From contig CBDCXF010000001.1 of NCBI GenBank assembly GCA_965223755.1, forward strand, positions 124,001 through 188,000: a stretch of 64,000 nt of DNA, in the 5' to 3' direction. Position 1 is the first letter of the stretch. Each line of letters opens with the position of its first letter. The notes beneath the pieces were generated by a model. That model saw only the letters and a list, made by a program, of their open reading frames with translations, had not been told where the DNA came from and ran no database searches. Below are positions 45,121 to 54,372 of this stretch, piece by piece. The stretch is from CBDCXF01 sp965223755. GTDB taxonomy: Bacteria > Acidobacteriota > Thermoanaerobaculia > Multivoradales > JAHEKO01. The translations under genes and the position numbers were made by a program.

Positions 45121-45975
45121 GTGAATAACCGTTTGCTCACGGCTTTGGCCCTATTGGCCTTTGCCGGGAACTCGATCCTCGCGCGCATGGCTCTGGCCGA
45201 AGAAGGGGTCGATGCGGCTGGATTCACAGCCATTCGCTTGCTGTCAGGAGCGGTGATGTTGGGGTTGGTGGTCACCGTTCGAGGTTCGCGGTACGCACAT
45301 CCGCCAGGAGAGTCATCAGAATCACGCTGGAAGGCACCGTTGGCACTACTGGCGTATGCGGCGGCGTTTTCGTTTGCATACTTGAGCTTGAGCGCCAGCA
45401 TGGGAGCGCTGTTGCTGTTTGCGGCGGTTCAACTGACGATGTTGACCGCCGCTTTCGTTGCCGGCGAGCGGATGCTTGGGCAGCAGATGGCGGGCTTCGC
45501 CGTGGCGATCGTGGGACTGGTTTATCTGCTGTCGCCGGGGCTCACCGCTCCTCCCGTAGTCGGCTCGACGCTGATGCTGATTTCGGGGGTTGCGTGGGGG
45601 TTGTATTCGCTATGGGGGCGAGGTGCCAGCGACCCTCTGAGTGCCACCACTCATAACTTCGCCCGCTCCGCCCCGCTCGGAGTCCTACTCGCGTTGTTGT
45701 TTTGGGCCGATCTCAATGTGACGACGTTAGGAGTTCTCCTTGCAGTTATTTCTGGAGCCGTTACCTCTGGACTCGGTTACGTGATTTGGTACGCGGCGTT
45801 GGACGACCTGACGGCAATGCAAGCGGCGACGGTCCAGCTTACGGTGCCGGTATTGGCGGCGCTCGGCGGAGTCTTGTTTCTCTCCGAATCGCCGAGCATT
45901 CGGCTGGCGATTGCCAGCGTGCTGATTCTCGGTGGGGTGGCACTCACACTGCGCCGCTCCGCTAATTCGCAATAG
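45121..45975 (+). CDS. EamA/DMT-superfamily transporter
   Basis: 284 residues from a GTG start, with ten predicted helices in two EamA repeats (about 5-135 and 150-280). Typical segments are LALLAFAGNSILARMAL at the start of helix 1, YLSLSASMGALLLFA at the end of helix 3-4 and YVIWYAALDDLTAMQAATVQLTVP in the second repeat. Members export amino acids or other small metabolites. Substrate unknown. Confidence 0.9.
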   Translation: MNNRLLTALALLAFAGNSILARMALAEEGVDAAGFTAIRLLSGAVMLGLVVTVRGSRYAHPPGESSESRWKAPLALLAYAAAFSFAYLSLSASMGALLLFAAVQLTMLTAAFVAGERMLGQQMAGFAVAIVGLVYLLSPGLTAPPVVGSTLMLISGVAWGLYSLWGRGASDPLSATTHNFARSAPLGVLLALLFWADLNVTTLGVLLAVISGAVTSGLGYVIWYAALDDLTAMQAATVQLTVPVLAALGGVLFLSESPSIRLAIASVLILGGVALTLRRSANSQ

Positions 45976-45997
45976 CCTGCGTTACCGCAAGCGGCCC

Positions 45998-46039
45998 GGT
46001 CGAAGGACCCCGGTCGAAGGATTCTGGCCGAAGGATTTC
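45998..46039 (+). repeat. Three tandem 14-bp units
   Basis: GGTCGAAGGACCCC, GGTCGAAGGATTCT and GGCCGAAGGATTTC follow each other without gaps in the intergenic space after the DMT gene. The shared core GTCGAAGG also appears in the dispersed-repeat-like stretch at about 58.80 kb. Confidence 0.6.
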
Positions 46040-46123
46040 GGCCGCTCCGCAATCTAACTGACAAAACAGATCGCCCAGGGTGGGCAGAGCAAAAAGCCTG
46101 GTTGGGCGGAAAGGAGCAGTTAG

Positions 46124-46966
46124 ATGAGTCAGAACAACTTCAAAAACCACACGCTGCCAATCGCCGGCGCCGCCCTGCTTTTGTTTGCGAGTACCGCTTT
46201 CGCAACCGAACCCTGTGGCGATTTTGGCGAATGCAAGGCGCTAATAGAGATCAACGCGTCGGACGGCGACATCGGCTTCCACTTTTTGATGGACGGCGAT
46301 GAGTTGCAGATGGCCCAAATCAACGGGCCAAGCGGAGTCAAGGTCTTCCAAGATCAGGCCAAAGGTCCCTTGAGCGAGCAAACCTTGACCGAGACCTTCG
46401 CCGAAAGTGCGGAGCCGCTGTGCTGGGCGGATCCCGATGCAGATCCCGACGACGAGATCGTTTCGCTGGAGGAGTTTCTAGAGCGATGGGATGCGGGTAC
46501 CTATTATTTTTCCGGAGCCAGTGAAGGCGGCGACAAGTCGTCCGGCTCGACGCAGTTGACCTATCAGTTACCTGCGGCGCCGGCCGACGTTGACTTTGAC
46601 GGCAGCAAGATCACTTGGGATTCCGGTGACGACCTGGGCAACTGCGCCTCGTTTTTCGAACTCAATAGCTTGGTTGCGGCGGGCGCCTTGCCGGTGCATC
46701 CCGCCAGCGTCACAGTCGACCAGTGGGAGGTGGTGCTGGAGCCGGACGTCGAAGACAACGACTCGAGAAAAGGGCTCAAATTCACTGTGCGCGTGCCAAG
46801 TGCTTCGCGTCAGGTGACAGTCCCCGCTGACTACTTGGCGGCGCTCGGCGCCGATACACCGGTCAAGATTGAAGTCGGGGCCATCGGCGGTGAAGACAAC
46901 GCCACCTTCACCGAAGAAGGTGACTTCTGCGTCAACGAAGTCGATGGCTGCGACGACGACGAATAG
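46124..46966 (+). CDS. Secreted acidic protein, unknown family
   Basis: 280 residues with a clear signal peptide (AALLLFASTAFAT). The mature part is acidic and Cys-containing, with CGDFGECKALIEINASDGDIG near the start, a predicted beta-sandwich-like C-terminal half (VDFDGSKITWDSG, WEVVLEPDVED, KFTVRVPSAS) and an acidic tail DGCDDDE. The C-terminal half resembles a fibronectin-III-like domain but this is not certain. GGAG lies about 11 bases before the ATG. It is followed by a strong terminator. Confidence 0.7.
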   Translation: MSQNNFKNHTLPIAGAALLLFASTAFATEPCGDFGECKALIEINASDGDIGFHFLMDGDELQMAQINGPSGVKVFQDQAKGPLSEQTLTETFAESAEPLCWADPDADPDDEIVSLEEFLERWDAGTYYFSGASEGGDKSSGSTQLTYQLPAAPADVDFDGSKITWDSGDDLGNCASFFELNSLVAAGALPVHPASVTVDQWEVVLEPDVEDNDSRKGLKFTVRVPSASRQVTVPADYLAALGADTPVKIEVGAIGGEDNATFTEEGDFCVNEVDGCDDDE

Positions 46967-47030
46967 GTTGAGGACCGGAAACTGACGGCTGGATTCCTTT
47001 CATAGCCCTTCGTGGGGGATCCTGCTCGTC

Positions 47031-47072
47031 GAGGGCGCGTCCTTCCTTCTGGGGACGCGCCCTCATTTTTTT
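47031..47072 (+). terminator. Rho-independent terminator
   Basis: A perfect 12-bp stem, GAGGGCGCGTCC (47031-47042) with GGACGCGCCCTC (47053-47064), a 10-base loop, and then a run of seven T. It lies 65 bp after the secreted-protein gene and just before the convergent gene at 47120. Confidence 0.9.
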
Positions 47073-47119
47073 GCTGAGAAGCGGCCAAAGATCCCAGCCT
47101 GCCCTGGCCGCGGAAAACG

Positions 47120-47662
47120 CTACTCCGGCTCGGCGATACGGACCATGATGTGGGCGTAGGGAGTGTCCTTCCACATCACGTAGACCGGGTCTTCGGGGTT
47201 GGTCGAGAGTCCCTCAAGCATGGCCGGGTCTGGAACCACGATCATGAGATGCGGTCCTTCCTTGACCCATTGATTGTCTTCAGTGGGCTCGGTAGCGGCG
47301 GGGTCAATATTGCTGACACCCGGTGCATCGCCTTCGCCGGCGAGCATGTACGAAACGCCGATGGCGTCGATCTCCGGTTCTTCACCCGCCATGAGCGCCT
47401 GAATCAGGGCTTCCCATTGAGGCGGATTGCACATCGCACCCAGCGCCGCATTTTCCGCTCGGCACACCCAACCATTGGTGCCCTCGTGCAACATGTTCCC
47501 ATCAGGTCCAATGATAGTTGCACCGTCGGCAATAACCGCGGGCGCGGCACTCTTTGCACTGGCGATCGCTTCTTCGTGGCCTTCACCGGCCAGTGCTGGC
47601 GCAGCGATCGCGATCGATGCACAGATCGACAATATGCCTACAACGCGTGTGAAACGGCTCAT
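47120..47662 (-). CDS. Exported protein, unknown family
   Basis: 180 residues with a signal peptide ending APALAGE. Recognisable stretches are IADGATIIGPDGNMLHEGTN, GWVCRAENAALGAMCNPPQW and GPHLMIVVPDPAMLEGL, with two Cys that could form a disulphide. Proteins of this general pattern (one domain, periplasmic) occur as uncharacterised genes in environmental genomes. No function assigned. Convergent with the secreted-protein gene and divergent from the acyl-CoA ligase. Confidence 0.7.
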   Translation of the reverse strand: MSRFTRVVGILSICASIAIAAPALAGEGHEEAIASAKSAAPAVIADGATIIGPDGNMLHEGTNGWVCRAENAALGAMCNPPQWEALIQALMAGEEPEIDAIGVSYMLAGEGDAPGVSNIDPAATEPTEDNQWVKEGPHLMIVVPDPAMLEGLSTNPEDPVYVMWKDTPYAHIMVRIAEPE

Positions 47663-47828
47663 AGAAACTCCTTCTTGTTCGTGGAACGCCCAGAAGGGAC
47701 GGCCCGGCGATAAGTTGCTTTCATGGTAATTGCCCGGCCAAACGACGTCAAACGATGGTGTCTGAGAATGTCAATATTGGAGCTGACTTAATCTCATCTC
47801 CAGGTCGGATTTTGGGTAAGATTTCTTT

Positions 47829-49541
47829 ATGGTTACCGACCTCGCGATGCGCCAAAGAGCCTACGTTCACCTTGGGGGCAGTGACCCCTTGATCGGTTTG
47901 CCAGTCCACGCCGCGGTCAAGCGGGCGGCGCTTCAGCATCCGCACCGCGAAGCCGTCGTTTCGGTACCTCAAGGCAAGCGCCTGACCTATGAGCTCTTTT
48001 TTTCCGAGGTGGAAAAGGTGGCTACGGGACTGATCGGCTTGGGAGTGGAGAAGGGCGACCGGGTGGGTATCTGGGCCACCGACAACGTCGAATGGGTGGC
48101 ACTCCAGATCGCCACCGCCCGCGTCGGAGCGATCCTAGTCAATATCAACCCGGCCTACCGCACCGGGGAACTGCGCCACGCGCTCAAGGCAGCCCGCATC
48201 AATGTCATGTTCCTGATGCCGGCCTTCCGAAGTTCCAACTATGTGGGCATGATGCGCGAACTGTGCCCGGAGCTGGAGAGCGGAGAGGCTGGCAAGGTCG
48301 CCTTTGCCGATTTTCCGGAGCTTCGTCAGGTGGTGGTCTTCGATCCCGAATCTGAGCAGGGGTTGCGACCCGCGCCGGGCTTCCTTCTCTGGCGTGAGGT
48401 GGTGGAGGCTGGTGGCGACATCGACCCGGACGCCGTGCAAAACCGAGCCGTTGGATTGGAGCCCGATGACCCGATCAACATTCAGTTCACTTCCGGGACC
48501 ACGGGGTTTCCGAAACCGGTGGTGCTGACCCACCACAACATCGTCAACAATGCTTGGGGGGTGGGCGCGGCTCTCGATCTGCGCGAGTCTGATCGCGTGT
48601 GTGTTCCGGTGCCGTTCTACCACTGCTTTGGCATGGTGATCTCGAACCTCGCTTGCTTGCTGCGTGGGGCCACGATTGTCATCCCGTCGGAACACTTCGA
48701 CTCCGGAGCGGCACTCGCCGCCATCGATCAGGAGAAGTGCACCGTGCTCCACGGTGTGCCGACCATGTTCGTTGCCGAACTGGAGCGTGAAGACTTCTCT
48801 GACTACAACCTCTCGACGCTTCGCACCGGAATCATGGCTGGCGCTCCGTGTCCGCCCGAACTGATGCGCAAAGTTATTGGAGACATGGGCATCGGCGAGA
48901 TCTTGATTGCCTATGGCCAGACCGAGGCGTCGCCGGCGACCCACATCACGCGTTCAGACGACTCGTTCGAGCACCGCACCGAGACCGTCGGCACCAACAT
49001 GCCACACCAAGAGGTCAAGATCGTCGATCCCACTACCGGCAAGACGTTAGATGTCGATGAGCAAGGAGAGATTTGCTTTCGTGGGTATCACGTTATGAAG
49101 GGTTATTTCGAAATGCCCGAGGCGACTGCGGAGGCGATCGACCAAGACGGCTGGCTGCACTCCGGCGACCTGGGAGTGATGGACGGCGACGGCTACCTCA
49201 AGATCACCGGCCGATTGAAAGAGATGGTGATTCGTGGCGGCGAGAACATCTACCCGGCCGAGATCGAGGCCTATTTGGCGACCCATCCGAAAGTTGCCCA
49301 GTCGGCGGTGTTTGGGTTCGCCGACGAACGCTTGGGCGAGGATCTGGGGGCGTGGATCCAACTCCATCCTGGAGAAGAAGCGACACCGGAGGAATTCAGA
49401 GAGTTCGTGCGCGAGGGTATGGCCCACTTCAAGGTCCCCCGCCAAGTCCACGTCGTTGACGAATTCCCGATGACGGTCACGGGGAAGATCCAGAAGTTTA
49501 AGATCCGGGAGATTGTCGAGGACGAACTCGGCACGAAATAG
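47829..49541 (+). CDS. AMP-dependent fatty-acyl-CoA synthetase
   Basis: 570 residues, an ANL enzyme of medium/long-chain acyl-CoA synthetase type. The P-loop is FTSGTTGFPKP (near residue 220), unusual only in having Pro after Lys. Other motifs are VPFYHCFGMV, AYGQTEASP, HSGDLGVMDGDGYLKITGR, KEMVIRGGENIYPAEIE and the catalytic Lys in TGKIQKFK (Lys553). The start lacks a clear ribosome site; a -10-like TAAGAT ends only 6 bases before the ATG, so the mRNA may be leaderless. It stands alone, distinct from the ligase at 19039. Confidence 0.93.
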   Translation: MVTDLAMRQRAYVHLGGSDPLIGLPVHAAVKRAALQHPHREAVVSVPQGKRLTYELFFSEVEKVATGLIGLGVEKGDRVGIWATDNVEWVALQIATARVGAILVNINPAYRTGELRHALKAARINVMFLMPAFRSSNYVGMMRELCPELESGEAGKVAFADFPELRQVVVFDPESEQGLRPAPGFLLWREVVEAGGDIDPDAVQNRAVGLEPDDPINIQFTSGTTGFPKPVVLTHHNIVNNAWGVGAALDLRESDRVCVPVPFYHCFGMVISNLACLLRGATIVIPSEHFDSGAALAAIDQEKCTVLHGVPTMFVAELEREDFSDYNLSTLRTGIMAGAPCPPELMRKVIGDMGIGEILIAYGQTEASPATHITRSDDSFEHRTETVGTNMPHQEVKIVDPTTGKTLDVDEQGEICFRGYHVMKGYFEMPEATAEAIDQDGWLHSGDLGVMDGDGYLKITGRLKEMVIRGGENIYPAEIEAYLATHPKVAQSAVFGFADERLGEDLGAWIQLHPGEEATPEEFREFVREGMAHFKVPRQVHVVDEFPMTVTGKIQKFKIREIVEDELGTK

Positions 49542-49569
49542 CCCAGAAAACACGAAATAGCCCAGAAAA
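49532..49569 (+). repeat. Tandem 19-bp duplication across the ligase stop codon
   Basis: CACGAAATAGCCCAGAAAA at 49532-49550 is repeated exactly at 49551-49569. The first copy contains the TAG stop of the acyl-CoA ligase, so the duplication does not change the protein. Confidence 0.75.
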
Positions 49570-49691
49570 GTAGGGAAGGGGTTTATCCCCGCCCGGGTCT
49601 TCATGAAGGCATGACTGCAAAACGCCGAGGGCCGGCATGAGTCCCAACCTACGCGATCAATTCGGCACGTCAGGTGCTGACTAGCGAGTAG

Positions 49692-51053
49692 CTAGGGGGT
49701 AGCGACGCGCCACTGTCGCCTTTTGGGACGGCTGGTACCAGGCCCTGGCTGCCTCCGCGGCTTGCCGGCGCCATTCGCCGATCTTGCCTTCGCGGAGCGG
49801 CCTCGACTGCGTTTGCCTGGCTTGGGCTTGGCTCCTGGTTTGGGTCCCCGATGTCGACCTGGCCGATGTTGATGGGGCGCCGGCGTTGGGTCGACTTCGC
49901 TGCGCGCGAAACCGTCTAGGTGGAGTTCTGAAAGCCGCTCTTTCAAATGTCGCTCGATGCCCTTGAGCAGCTTTTCTTCATCACTTGAGATCAGCGAAAC
50001 TGCTTGCCCACCAGCGCCGGCGCGGCCGGTGCGACCGATGCGGTGGACGTAGTCTTCCGGGACGTTGGGGATTTCGAAGTTGACGACGTGGGGCAAGCCG
50101 CTGATGTCGAGCCCTCGCGCCGCAATGTCGGTTGCGACCAAGACCCGCACGCGGTTGGCCTTGAAGTCCTTCAAGGCGCGAGTGCGAGCTCCTTGGCTCT
50201 TGTTGCCATGGATCGCGGTCGCTGAGATTCCAGTGCGGTCGATCTGAGCTGCGAGGCGGTTGGCGCGGTGCTTGGTGCGCGTAAACACCAATACCTGTGA
50301 CCAGTTGCCGCCTTTGATCAGGGAAATCAAGGCTCTAGTCTTGTCTCCTCGGTCGACCCGATAGATGGCTTGATCGACGGAGTCAGCGGCGACGCTCGGT
50401 TGTTCCACCTGAATAAAGGTAGGGTGGTGGAGAAATCCCTTGGCCAGTTCGCGCACACTGCCATCGAGCGTGGCACTAAACAGCAAGCTTTGCCTTTTGT
50501 TCGGCATCAGCTTGAGGATTCTCCGGATGTCGTGAATGAACCCCATGTCGAGCATGCGGTCGGCTTCGTCGAGCACCAGGATCTCGACGGTTGAAAGGTC
50601 GATGGTCTTGCGCGATGCATGGTCCAGTAACCGGCCAGGCGTAGCAACGACGATGTCGACGCCCCGCCGGAGCGCGTTGATTTGTGGGTTCATCTTGACC
50701 CCACCGAAGATCATCGTCGATCTGAGCGGCAGATCGCGGCCGTAGGTGCGAACACTTTCGTTGACTTGTGCCGCCAGTTCCCGCGTCGGAGTGACGATGA
50801 GGCCGCGCACCGGCCGCGCCCGGCTCTGTCGGTCTCCGCTATGAACTCCGTTTTCGGGCGACATCAAGCGCTGCAAAAGCGGGAGAGTGAAGCCAGCAGT
50901 CTTGCCGGTGCCGGTCTGAGCAGCGCCCATTAAGTCGCGGCCCTCAAGCACGACGGGAATCGCCTGCTCCTGAATAGGTGTGGGTTGTTGGTAGCGGGCC
51001 GCGTCGACGGCAGACAACAGCTCGGGTCGAAGACCCAGTTTGCGAAAGGACAT
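49692..51053 (-). CDS. DEAD-box ATP-dependent RNA helicase, RhlE-like
   Basis: 453 residues. The Q motif is QQPTPIQEQAIP, motif I AQTGTGKT (45-52), Ia PTRELAAQV, motif II DEAD, motif III SAT, motif IV VLVFTRTKHRA, motif V ATDIAARGLDI and motif VI HRIGRTGRAG, so all helicase motifs are intact. A basic, Pro/Gly/Arg-rich tail of about 75 residues (KPGAKPKPGKRSRGR) resembles the RNA-binding tails of RhlE. The role would be remodelling of RNA or ribosome assembly intermediates. It has a separate 297-bp upstream region facing the Cys-rich lipoprotein gene. Confidence 0.95.
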   Translation of the reverse strand: MSFRKLGLRPELLSAVDAARYQQPTPIQEQAIPVVLEGRDLMGAAQTGTGKTAGFTLPLLQRLMSPENGVHSGDRQSRARPVRGLIVTPTRELAAQVNESVRTYGRDLPLRSTMIFGGVKMNPQINALRRGVDIVVATPGRLLDHASRKTIDLSTVEILVLDEADRMLDMGFIHDIRRILKLMPNKRQSLLFSATLDGSVRELAKGFLHHPTFIQVEQPSVAADSVDQAIYRVDRGDKTRALISLIKGGNWSQVLVFTRTKHRANRLAAQIDRTGISATAIHGNKSQGARTRALKDFKANRVRVLVATDIAARGLDISGLPHVVNFEIPNVPEDYVHRIGRTGRAGAGGQAVSLISSDEEKLLKGIERHLKERLSELHLDGFARSEVDPTPAPHQHRPGRHRGPKPGAKPKPGKRSRGRSAKARSANGAGKPRRQPGPGTSRPKRRQWRVATP

Positions 51054-51241
51054 ACGAACTCCTAGAAACGGCCTTTAGGTTGCCGGTCCAGGCAGTGTCT
51101 TGTCTTGAAAAGGGATCCGCGCAGGTTGTGGAACTAAGCGCGGGGCGTCGGGACTGACCGGAGGTCGACGCGCAATGAAACGACACCTTACGGGTGTGAG
51201 GGGAGGAAAGCAACCTGTCCCGTCCTGCCTAGGCCCGGTCA

Positions 51242-51269
51242 TTGACACCTGGCCCTGCGCGGCTACGGT
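51242..51269 (+). promoter_or_regulatory. Possible promoter of the Cys-rich lipoprotein gene
   Basis: A perfect -35 box TTGACA (51242-51247) with TACGGT (51264-51269) after 16 bases. The -10 match is weak. A run of eight to nine T follows at about 51290 without a clear hairpin. No other gene or RNA was recognised in the region between 51054 and 51350. Confidence 0.35.
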
Positions 51270-51350
51270 GTAGTACCCTGCCTGAGTCCTTTTTTTTTAA
51301 TGGTCGCACTTCGGTTGCCGGAGTGCACCGTGGACCAAAGGAGTGGTCTC

Positions 51351-51740
51351 ATGATGAACCGTAGCCAGATTTTCTTGTCTCGGACGCTGGGAGTAATTGC
51401 AGTTGCACTCTTCGCCGTCGTGCTGATGGGTTGCCCAAATGCCGCAGAGTGCTACGCCGAGTTCCAGGCGTGCACCGACGGCTGTGACGAAGCGTGGCAA
51501 GCCGCGGGTGAGGATGCGCAGAACTGTTTTGATAGCTGTAGCAACGAGCATCAGCAAGATTTGTCCATTGACTGTAGTGGCGTGGCCGAGGATCAGCGAG
51601 CCTACGTCAACTGCGTCACGGCGGCGATGAACCGGCACTTGGAGTGCCAAGTGGCTTGCATGGAAACCTTGGCGGCGGCGGCCAAGGCCTACGAAGCCTG
51701 CAATCAAGCATGCGGCGAAGGCTATTTTGAATGCCTTTGA
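51351..51740 (+). CDS. Small Cys-rich helical lipoprotein
   Basis: 129 residues from the ATG at 51351 (GGAG 9 bases upstream); an open frame from 51300 adds no signal features. The lipoprotein signal ends VVLMGC. The mature part has regularly spaced Cys: ECYAEFQACTDGC, NCFDSC, CVTAAMNRHLECQVAC and ACNQACGEGYFEC, i.e. repeated C-x3-C pairs on predicted helices, like a helical-hairpin disulphide fold. No family recognised. Confidence 0.7.
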   Translation: MMNRSQIFLSRTLGVIAVALFAVVLMGCPNAAECYAEFQACTDGCDEAWQAAGEDAQNCFDSCSNEHQQDLSIDCSGVAEDQRAYVNCVTAAMNRHLECQVACMETLAAAAKAYEACNQACGEGYFECL

Positions 51741-51821
51741 TTCTCTGAATTAGTCTGCACTCGCTGACCGCATTACACGGCGCGGCCCGAAGCGGTGCGC
51801 CTGATCCCGTAAGATCTCGCG

Positions 51822-53321
51822 GTGTCAGCGATGTCGACATCCCATGCAGATGACGCCGCAACGCTAGCCCGTGGCGCCGGCTGGCTTGTCCCGGGGAGGC
51901 TCCTGGGACGAGCGGTGTCGTTTCTGGTTGGGGGCATGCTCATTCCCCGTCTGTTGGGGCCGGAAGGCAACGGCCTCTTTGGCATGGCGTTTAAGGTTGT
52001 CTTGATCCTTGGACTGTTCGCCGCGTTGGGGCTCGACAACGGCGTGATTCGGTTTGCGTCTGGCGGCAAAGAGCGTTTTCCTCAACGCTTGGTTCGCAAC
52101 GCCATTGCGGCGGCCCTGATTTCGGGGTTGGCGATGGGATTGGCGGTGTACGTCATGGCCCCGTGGGTTGCCGAGTCGGTCTTCGACAAGCCCGACCTCG
52201 CCCCGGTTTTGCGCGTGTTCGCCTTCTGTCTGGTGTTTGTGCCGGGGCTACGCGTCGCCGCCGCTTCGACGCGCGTCAACAAGCGCATGCGCGACAGCGC
52301 TGTGGCAGAAGACATCGTGCAGCCACTGACGCAGTTGCTGCTGGTCGTCGCACTCTATTGGCTCGGCTGGCAGGTATTGGGAGCAGCACTCGCGACTGTG
52401 CTGTCCTATGCGGTCGCCTTTTTCTTGGCCGCGGTCTTTGTCCGCCGTCTCTTTCCAGGCTTTCTTGATCTAAGCGGTGCCCCCAGCATCGGTCGTCGCG
52501 AGCTGCTTGCCTTCACCGTACCCACTTCCCTGGCCGGGATGCTGGGCTTAGTGGTGCTCTGGGTCGACACCTTGTTGGTCGGGTACTTTCTGTCTAAAGG
52601 CGATACTGGAATCTACGACGCAGCTTCGCGACTGACGATGTTCTACGCGGTGGTGTTGAGTTCGTTTAACCACGTCTTCAGCCCCATGATCGCAGAGCTT
52701 CATGGCGCGGGTCAGCAGAACCGTTTGAACCACCTTTACCGTACTGCGACCCGGTGGGCGCTTCTCATCTGTTTGCCGCTGACGGTGGTCATCGCAATCC
52801 ATCCGGAATCGTTTGTGACCTTTTTGCAAGGGTCGGCGTATGCCCGCGGCGCCGGACCGCTGGTCATCTTGGCGATCGGTCAGCTCGTCAACGTCGCCAC
52901 CGGTGCTGTGGGCTACCTATTGATCATGAGCGGTAGGCAGAAGATCTGGCTGGCGGTTACCGCCGCCGCCGTATTCCTCAACGTCTTGCTTGCGGTGACC
53001 TTGATTCCGCGCTTCGGAATCACCGGAGCGGCGGTCGCGACCTCGGTCGCACTGGTCCTACTCTTCGGCTGCGGCCTGGTCTTGGTTCGCCGACAAATGA
53101 AGCTGTGGCCGTGGGATCGAAGCTATCTACCGATGCTGGTGGCGTCCGCGGTCGCTGTGTTGGCTCTGTCGGGCGCGGAAAGGTTCGGCGTTCCCACCGC
53201 CGGTTGGTGGGTTCTGGTCCATCTCACCACGGCCACTTTGGTGATCTGGTTTGGCGCCGGTCTGCGCAATCGAGAACTTGGAGTGCTGGGACTACTGGCC
53301 GCGCTCGGCAGGCGAAACTAG
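51822..53321 (+). CDS. Flippase / polysaccharide exporter of the MATE-like MOP superfamily
   Basis: 499 residues from a GTG, or 496 from the ATG at 51831. Fourteen predicted helices; typical elements are RLLGRAVSFLVGGMLIPRLLGPEGNGLFGMAF at the N terminus (Wzx-like), TVPTSLAGMLGLVVLWVDTLLVGYFL in the middle and LILGQLVNVATG-like sequence (VILAIGQLVNVATGAVGYLL). It would flip lipid-linked saccharides across the inner membrane. The adjacent convergent sulfotransferase may modify the same envelope glycan, but no glycosyltransferase is nearby. Confidence 0.9.
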   Translation: MSAMSTSHADDAATLARGAGWLVPGRLLGRAVSFLVGGMLIPRLLGPEGNGLFGMAFKVVLILGLFAALGLDNGVIRFASGGKERFPQRLVRNAIAAALISGLAMGLAVYVMAPWVAESVFDKPDLAPVLRVFAFCLVFVPGLRVAAASTRVNKRMRDSAVAEDIVQPLTQLLLVVALYWLGWQVLGAALATVLSYAVAFFLAAVFVRRLFPGFLDLSGAPSIGRRELLAFTVPTSLAGMLGLVVLWVDTLLVGYFLSKGDTGIYDAASRLTMFYAVVLSSFNHVFSPMIAELHGAGQQNRLNHLYRTATRWALLICLPLTVVIAIHPESFVTFLQGSAYARGAGPLVILAIGQLVNVATGAVGYLLIMSGRQKIWLAVTAAAVFLNVLLAVTLIPRFGITGAAVATSVALVLLFGCGLVLVRRQMKLWPWDRSYLPMLVASAVAVLALSGAERFGVPTAGWWVLVHLTTATLVIWFGAGLRNRELGVLGLLAALGRRN

Positions 53322-53333
53322 CTCAGCGAGAGG

Positions 53334-54302
53334 CTAGCCGGTATAACCGTAACGGCGCAGCAGAGGGTAGGTCAGGACGGTGACCAAGCGTCGGTGGGAA
53401 ACCGCTTGTTCGGTGCGCCATCGATCGTCTAGCCGCAATTCGACCGGCCCGTCGGTAAAGCGACTGGGGTTGCCGGCGAGGGCGTGAACCTCACCCATCT
53501 CAACCGTGTTGCCTCGCACGAAGTCGAGTGGCAAGCCGTTTTCGCCCACGCGGTCGAGGATGTGCTGCAGCGTGGAACGAGGATCGGCCATGAAATCTTC
53601 GTAGCGAATGCGCGTGTAGTGCTCGGGCGACTGTTTCCACACCGCTTGGGTGGCCATGTTCCAGGTGTTCCATAACTTCGAACTGCGCGCCGGCGAGTGT
53701 CGGCTCATCATCATCGGCCGATCACCTGAGGGGTCATAGACCTTTTTCTTCTGCCACGAGAAAGCCACTGCACGTGGATCGCGCACGATGTGCACCGCAT
53801 AGGCATCGAGTTCGGGACTGCCCTGCAGTAGGTAGCCGTGCCCGGGAGATTTAGAGGAATCGACGATGACCTTACAGCCGGTTTGCTCCTGAATGGCCTG
53901 GTACACCTCGACCATGCGGTCACGGTACTCGGCGACGCCGGGAGCGACGCCATTGTCGGACTGCGGGCTCCGGCCGCGGCCCGCGGCGATGGCGACCCGC
54001 TTCGGGGTCAAGCTCTCGCGTACGGCGACCAAGCGGTCGAGTTCCGTTCGTCGCTCTTCGGCGGTGGTCCCTCGAGGTCCGATCTTTTCGGCGATGGGGG
54101 TCCAGACCGGGCACTCGCTGAACGGCCTGCGGCAGCCACAGAGGCGATCTTCGATGAACGAACGGTCCCAGATGTAGAGGGTCTCGCCGGCGGAGAAGAA
54201 GCCCTCGACCTGGCCGAGGATATTGTCGAGAATGGTCGTGCCACTGCGCCCAAAGCCGCCGATAAACAGAATCTTGACCTTGGAGGTTTGTGAGTTCAGC
54301 AT
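53334..54302 (-). CDS. PAPS-dependent sulfotransferase family protein
   Basis: 322 residues. The 5'-phosphosulfate-binding loop is FIGGFGRSGTTIL (about 13-25). The 3'-phosphate-binding region is VHIVRDPRAVAFSW, preceded by VDSSKSPGHG. The C terminus ends in GNPSRF and RYGYTG segments common to this group. Predicted to transfer sulfate from PAPS to a carbohydrate or lipid. Convergent with the flippase gene with 12 bp between stops, consistent with but not proving a shared surface-glycan role. Confidence 0.88.
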   Translation of the reverse strand: MLNSQTSKVKILFIGGFGRSGTTILDNILGQVEGFFSAGETLYIWDRSFIEDRLCGCRRPFSECPVWTPIAEKIGPRGTTAEERRTELDRLVAVRESLTPKRVAIAAGRGRSPQSDNGVAPGVAEYRDRMVEVYQAIQEQTGCKVIVDSSKSPGHGYLLQGSPELDAYAVHIVRDPRAVAFSWQKKKVYDPSGDRPMMMSRHSPARSSKLWNTWNMATQAVWKQSPEHYTRIRYEDFMADPRSTLQHILDRVGENGLPLDFVRGNTVEMGEVHALAGNPSRFTDGPVELRLDDRWRTEQAVSHRRLVTVLTYPLLRRYGYTG

Positions 54303-54372
54303 ATTGAAATCGATGACAGAGGGTGGCGAGAGTCTTCCGACTGGGTACCCCAGGCTAGAAACGTAGCCGAGT

